Source: Rostratula benghalensis
Lineage: Eukaryota; Chordata; Aves; Charadriiformes; Rostratulidae
DNA length: 64,000 bases
Reading direction: 5' to 3'
Assembly: GCA_013399305.1 (NCBI GenBank)
Contig: VXAI01000021.1
Span: 1,163,215 to 1,227,214, forward strand
Part shown: piece after piece, positions 58,967 to 64,000 of the stretch
Numbering within the stretch: the first letter of the stretch is position 1
Layout of the letters: each line of letters begins with the position of its first letter
Position numbers and translations under genes: made by a program
Notes under the pieces: model-generated
Seen by the model: the letters and a program-made list of their open reading frames with translations, nothing else
Databases searched by the model: none
Told to the model about the DNA's origin: nothing

Positions 58967-60034
58967 GTTGTTGATGTTATCCCAAGGCAAGATCCCCCTC
59001 CTCTCCCCTCTGTGTCACTAAGTGCTATTGTTTAACCCCCATGTGCACCAGCTTGCTCACGGACATGCTTGCGTTCTTTTTAGCCCCGTTACATCAGCAA
59101 TAAACTATTCCAGTCTTTATTCACCTACTGATGAATTATACATTGATTATACAACAGAAGCTCTCTGCGTCGATGGGCTGGGCTCCCGCCCTCCGACATG
59201 GCACATCACGAAGCACAGCTAAGCCCAGCTGTGGCTCAGCCCTCTCTAATGCCCTGAGAAAAATGAATGTTCAGTTCCTGGACTCGTGAGCAGCAGAGCA
59301 TGAGCTGAGAAAAGGGACCGTCTGGGCTGGATGGGGAAACCCGCTAGGGTTTGCTGTCCCTCTGCTACAGCTCTGGTGGGGGACAGTGCTGTTCTTCCCC
59401 GCTGCCTCCCCCCTCTTTTCTCCTCCTCTTTATATAACCTGACCAATCACCATAGATACGTTGACATAAATATTTGAAGATGGCAGAGAGACAGACCACG
59501 CAGACGGGAACCATTTGTGGAGTTATTAGAAACAGAAACTTCAGGCACAGCTACAGATCTCTGCTTGCCATATCATCCCCCCCCCAGGACTTTGAGGCAA
59601 ACCCGAGGCTATCATGATGCTTTGGCTGAATTTGCAGAGCTGGGCTCAGGGATTTTTTGGATAAGCAGATGCCAGCTGCTCCCATGGAGGCACAGAAAAT
59701 ATACACTAGAGATGTCACCTTAGATACATGGATGAGATTAATAATGCTATTTTTTCTACTCAAAATGAAGGACTTGGCCGATTACCCAGGGGTGCAGGGG
59801 AACCTCTCCTGAGGCAATGGACTCCATCTTCCTACTGCCAGAGGCCAGTTCATGCCCTGCATCTTGCCCTTGATCAATCCCTGTCTTGAAAAACAATATT
59901 GTGGGATGTTGGCTGCCTAGGAAGTTATTCCTATGCACTCTGGGACTATTGGTCTACTGCAGGATGAATTTCTGAGCTTCTTTTCATGAAACTCCAAAAT
60001 GCCCTATGTAAAGATTTTTGGTGATGCTGTTGTT

Positions 60035-60081
60035 GCTTGGGTTGTTTGGTTTTTGGTTTTGGTTTGTTTTGTTTTTTTTTT
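60035..60081. repeat. GT/T-rich low-complexity tract beside CR1
   Basis: A GGTTT/GTTTT-rich stretch leads directly into the CR1 3' terminus at 60082. Confidence 0.7.
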
Positions 60082-60534
60082 TCACAGACTCACAGACTAT
60101 CAGGGATTGGAAGGGACGTTGAGAGATCATCTAGTCCAATCCCCCTGCCACAGCAGGAACACCTAGATCAGGTCACACAGGAACGCGTCCAGACGGGTCT
60201 TGAACGTCTCCAGAGAAGGAGACTCCACAACCTCTCTGGGCAGCCCGTTCCAGTGCTCCATCACCCTCACTGTGAAGAAGTTTTTCCTCATATTTAAATG
60301 GAACCTCCTGTGTTCCAGCTTGCACCCATTGCCCCTTGTCCTATCATAGGCTGTCGCTGAGAAGAGCCTGGCTCCATCCTCCTGACACTCACCCTTTACA
60401 TATTTATAAACATTAATGAGGTCACCCCTCAGTCTCCTCTTCTCCAAGCTAAAGAGACCCAGCTCCTTCAGCCTTTCCTCGTAGGGAAGATGCTCCACTC
60501 CCCTAACCATCTTTGTGGCCCTTTCCACCACAGG
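60082..60534 (-). mobile_element. CR1 LINE fragment with open ORF2 C-terminus
   Basis: The minus strand stays open across the end of CR1 ORF2, with [20 protein letters not shown], then [13 protein letters not shown], then [20 protein letters not shown], followed by the 3'UTR and terminal repeat-like GACTCACAGA at the plus-strand edge. It is only the last part of the reverse-transcriptase ORF, so it cannot move. It is nearly the same sequence as the 48-kb copy over their shared 250 bases. Confidence 0.93.
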
Positions 60535-61728
60535 TAAACTAGAAATCCAGACTACTTCTGTCATATCTTCTGCAGAAAATAAGATGCACTAGTTAAAAGC
60601 TAACTAGGACCTCACCTACAAAATACGTGCATTTCATTCCCATGGTTTGTCCATCGTTTTTGTGCTGGCTGTGAGGAGGGCAGGGAGATTGCATGCAAAC
60701 AGAATGCACATCAGCAGCCATCCTGTGGTCCCTGCTGAATGGGGGACTCCCCGCTGCTCTCCCATATCTCCTAGACCCCAGATATTAGGTGTTTAGCGCC
60801 TGCCTTGATGCTAACCGCTTCACAGCCTGGTTGCCAGCTTTTTAGGCATGTGTATGAGTGGAACTGCTGGAAGGTTGGTGGGCATCTCCCTGCAAGAAGC
60901 AGGCTCAAAATCCTGGGAAACAGCTCACAGAGTTCTGCCGGGAAGGGGTGGTGGCTAAATTCAGGCCTGGGAGGCAGCTCAAACTGCATCCATTCTAATG
61001 AATTCCTGTAAGTCATACCCACAGGTGTCAGCAATGCCCAAAACAAGCATCACACTGACTTTTTATAAACAGGTTCACAAAAACCCAACCAACGCACCAA
61101 CGCACAACCCAAACCCAGCACACAGAGGAAAAACACTGCAAACATCTCCTCTCTGCTGCTTCACTCTGTCTGCAAACTCAATTGCAAAAGCCATTCAAAT
61201 GGCCTCTCGGGGACAGGGTTGGGTTGGGTTTTTTTTTTATGTGGGGGCTTTTTAAAAATCTTTTTTGGAATTCATTTTTTTCTTTCAGTCATGCGAGGCT
61301 TAGGAGGTTGGTAGGTTCTTCACAGACCTGCCTGCAGCTGGCTGCTCTGTAAATGATGATGGCCTCACTGCTGAGCACTCAAACCGAGCCCATCCTCCTA
61401 ATGAAGGAAGTCATCAGCCCTATTCATAGCGCTTACACTCGATACTAGCATGTGACACCGACACATGAACTGAATTTGTGCAAATTAGTTTTACTTATTT
61501 ATATGGCAGCATTTTATAAAGACCTGATAAAGCCGCTGAGAGTCTCTGAAACGCAGTTTTGGTACTTTATGGTCTGTACAGCAAGCAGTGCAGCATGACA
61601 AATGAATAGACAACATGTGAAAGCACACATAATCTTGGGAAGTGTTATATGTTAACTTGACACTGCCATGGTGGTGTTTTTTTCTTGCAGTACGTTAAAG
61701 TTTTCAAATGTACTCAGCTGAGCTGCTT

Positions 61729-61780
61729 AAAACAAAACAAAACACAAGAAAACCAAACCAACACAAAACAAAACAAAACC
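61729..61780. repeat. AAAC-rich low-complexity tract
   Basis: This is an imperfect (AAAAC)n sequence on the plus strand, with no associated element recognised. Confidence 0.85.
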
Positions 61781-63748
61781 CTCAAAAATATTTGGATAAA
61801 GCTGGAAATCCTTTTCCACTTCCTAGTGTCAGAGATTACTTCCTTGATTTCCTAGCTATAGCCAGATGGGTGAACAAAGCGTAGGCTGTAACTGAGAGCT
61901 ACTCGATGCAGAAGATGGTGGGACTGTGACCCTGCTCCCCCTGCCAGAGTCACATCTCTACCTGAGCCCTGGACAGCACATGGATCCAACACAGTCTGAA
62001 GGAAGGAAGGTCCCAGAAATTGGGCTGAAAAGCGTTTATTTCTCATTTTCCTTTTTTTTTTTTTTTAATTTCCCAACAGAAGTGAAAAACAAGAAAGCAA
62101 GAAAAGAAAAGCAATTACAAAAAAGAAAGAAAGAAAAAAAGGCAATCCTGAGCTCTCTAGAAGTAGTTTCAATGCCAACTTTGTGGCAGTGATTGCAGCT
62201 GGGGTTGTCTGCTCTCCAGTGCACAAAAGTTGATTTGAGAGTCGTTTTCCTTCATAGCCCGCAGGGCTGCTGCAGCTGCTGAAGGCCTTATCGGTTTGCA
62301 GTGGTTTCCTTGTCTCCCGCACAGATTCTCCCAGCAGCTCCTCTGAGAGTTTTTCTGGAAACAGCCAGCTAAGTGCAGGCGAGGCTCCTTTCCTCGTGTA
62401 GCCTCCTGTCTTCAACCTCTCTGGTTGGGGTGGGGGGTATTTTCGTGTAAATATTTATAGCTGCAAAGGATGAAGGTGCTGGGGAAAAAAAGCTGTTGTG
62501 GATGCTATGATGTAGCAAGAGAGCAGCTTTGGGATCCTGCCATTGTCCTTTGGATTGACGAGCAGGAGCCACACAGGATTATAGCTATTGCTGGATGAGT
62601 GAATGTGGCTTAGAGACAAAGGGTTTATGCATCCATGGCAAGTCTGCAATCAGGGACATACTTAGCATAAGTAATTGAGGAATGGGGCCAACTTCTATTC
62701 ATCCCTGGTCCCCACCACCACGGAGCCCTGTGGGCTGTCACTGAGAGGCTAAGAAAGGTCTGATGAACGGGACGGAACTCTGGAGCAACTCATCTCTGAG
62801 GGCAATGGGATGATTTTGGAACAAGTCAACTCATTTTCAGCATCTTTGTGTAAGAAATAAGTGCTTACCTAACAGTACATTCCTGTTTAAGGGATGCATG
62901 GCAGGGAAGACTCCATCAAGCGTGAAAATCTGGGGCTCAGAAGCTGCTCCCTGAAATGCTTTCACTAGGGGAAAGTGCCCAGGAAGAAACAGGATGGGTT
63001 TCCATGTACTATACTGCTGGTGGGCACCAAGTTTGTATTTAGCATCGTGAGGGCCCAGCCTTTGCTGGAGGTGCTGGCCTCTGCCTTTACCAGAAATCCT
63101 CCTACACTCTAACTATGTGACTTACTGTCCTGCCCCTAGAAGCAGTCAATGAGCTTGCTGGAAGCATAATGTGGGGTGAGAGCAATTGATATTTCTAGGG
63201 ATAACCAAATGGGCCAAAGTGGTGTTTGGCCAAAAGACTGGGAAATTTCATCGTGCTTCTGTTGCACAGCTCTTGGGGTTTTTTTAACTTAAAATTTAAC
63301 CAAAGTTTCTAAGCCATAATGTGAGGCTTACTTGAACTGTGGATATGTGTGACCTAAATCACTTTGGTGGGCAGACCTGAAGCCCCACAGATGCTCACAA
63401 GACCCAATAGCCGAGGGAAAACATCCCAAGTTGTTCTGCTGAATTTGATGCAATTGCTTTTCGCAATATAGCCACAAGATTAGGCAAAAAGGGTTTGGCA
63501 AGCCAGAGCTCAAGACATAAAATACGAGGAGGAAACGAATGAGGAAATCCAACAGCTATTGCTGTAACCTTACCGATAATTTGGGAGAGCAGTTATGTGC
63601 ATAAATAGCCTTGTGAACCTCCAGCTTTGTTGGTAAAGCTGGATGAGTGAACATGACTTACCACTTGCATGTAGGAAACCCTTTGTTGTGAACCCCCTCT
63701 GGTGGGTGGGAAACAAGGAAAAAAAAGGGAAAAATAAGCAAACAAACA

Positions 63749-64000
63749 NNNNNNNNNNNNNNNNNNNNNNNNNNNNNNNNNNNNNNNNNNNNNNNNNNNN
63801 NNNNNNNNNNNNNNNNNNNNNNNNNNNNNNNNNNNNNNNNNNNNNNNNNNNNNNNNNNNNNNNNNNNNNNNNNNNNNNNNNNNNNNNNNNNNNNNNNNNN
63901 NNNNNNNNNNNNNNNNNNNNNNNNNNNNNNNNNNNNNNNNNNNNNNNNNNNNNNNNNNNNNNNNNNNNNNNNNNNNNNNNNNNNNNNNNNNNNNNNNNNN
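63749..64000. other. Assembly gap at window end
   Basis: This is undetermined sequence to the end of the window. Confidence 0.99.

Larger units (their letters stand above)
54011..63748. other. Intergenic sequence, right flank
   Basis: No supported exon was found on either strand. CD81, the expected next gene, was sought through its N-terminal and TM2 motifs and not found, so it should lie beyond the window. Content that can be named: two strong hairpins near 58.9 kb, one CR1 at 60.1 kb, T15 runs at 58122 and 62052, and an AAAC-rich stretch at 61.7 kb. Confidence 0.55.

Noticed and set aside
60163..60564. 133-codon minus-strand frame as a host gene
   Set aside because: It is CR1 ORF2 C-terminal sequence inside a truncated LINE copy.
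54011..63748. CD81 exons in the right flank
   Set aside because: None of the highly conserved CD81 segments appears in any frame; the gene is expected beyond the window.
1..64000. tRNA, rRNA or CRISPR features
   Set aside because: No cloverleaf with a proper T-arm box, no rRNA sequence and no regularly spaced repeats were found; CRISPR is not expected in this genome.

Overview
This 64-kb window is vertebrate nuclear DNA, almost certainly from a bird. Three observations support this. Every recognisable interspersed repeat is a truncated CR1 LINE. Overall repeat density is low. The two gene models found match ASCL2 and TSPAN32, which are neighbours in amniotes, and the GC-rich parts are lost in runs of N, as is common in draft avian assemblies. 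There are no bacterial-style genes, operons or CRISPR arrays; most long open frames are chance products of GC-rich sequence or CR1 remnants.

Layout. Positions 1-13,029 are intergenic, with no supported exon; they hold a small tandem repeat, a G-rich block beside an assembly gap, and two candidate CTCF motifs. Positions 13,030-14,481 carry ASCL2 on the minus strand, a proneural bHLH transcription factor. Its last 169 codons are visible. Its first few codons, 5'UTR and core promoter lie in a 616-base gap, and a short intron in the 3'UTR is likely. Positions 15,098-22,384 separate the two divergently transcribed genes. Positions 22,526-52,948 carry TSPAN32 (TSSC6/PHEMX) on the plus strand, in eight coding exons that join in frame through GT-AG introns to give a 236-residue tetraspanin. 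The window then runs about 10.8 kb through its 3' flank, with one CR1 and a pair of strong short hairpins, before ending in N.

Context. In mammals the order is INS-TH-ASCL2-TSPAN32-CD81, inside the imprinted 11p15.5 (mouse distal chromosome 7) domain. The orientation here, ASCL2 minus and TSPAN32 plus, fits that order, so TH should lie to the left and CD81 to the right, both outside the window. ASCL2 acts in the nucleus as a WNT-linked lineage regulator. TSPAN32 is a plasma-membrane tetraspanin of blood cells. They share a neighbourhood, not a pathway.

The main points for a second look are: a CpG island inside TSPAN32 intron 3, far from any known exon; a stop codon that overlaps a possible splice donor at the end of TSPAN32; a CR1 copy ending 48 bp before TSPAN32 exon 6; a very short ASCL2 3'UTR intron; a perfect 12-bp inverted repeat shortly before an 84-bp tandem duplication; and twin hairpins near 58.9 kb. 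I did not find a convincing wholly new biological system.
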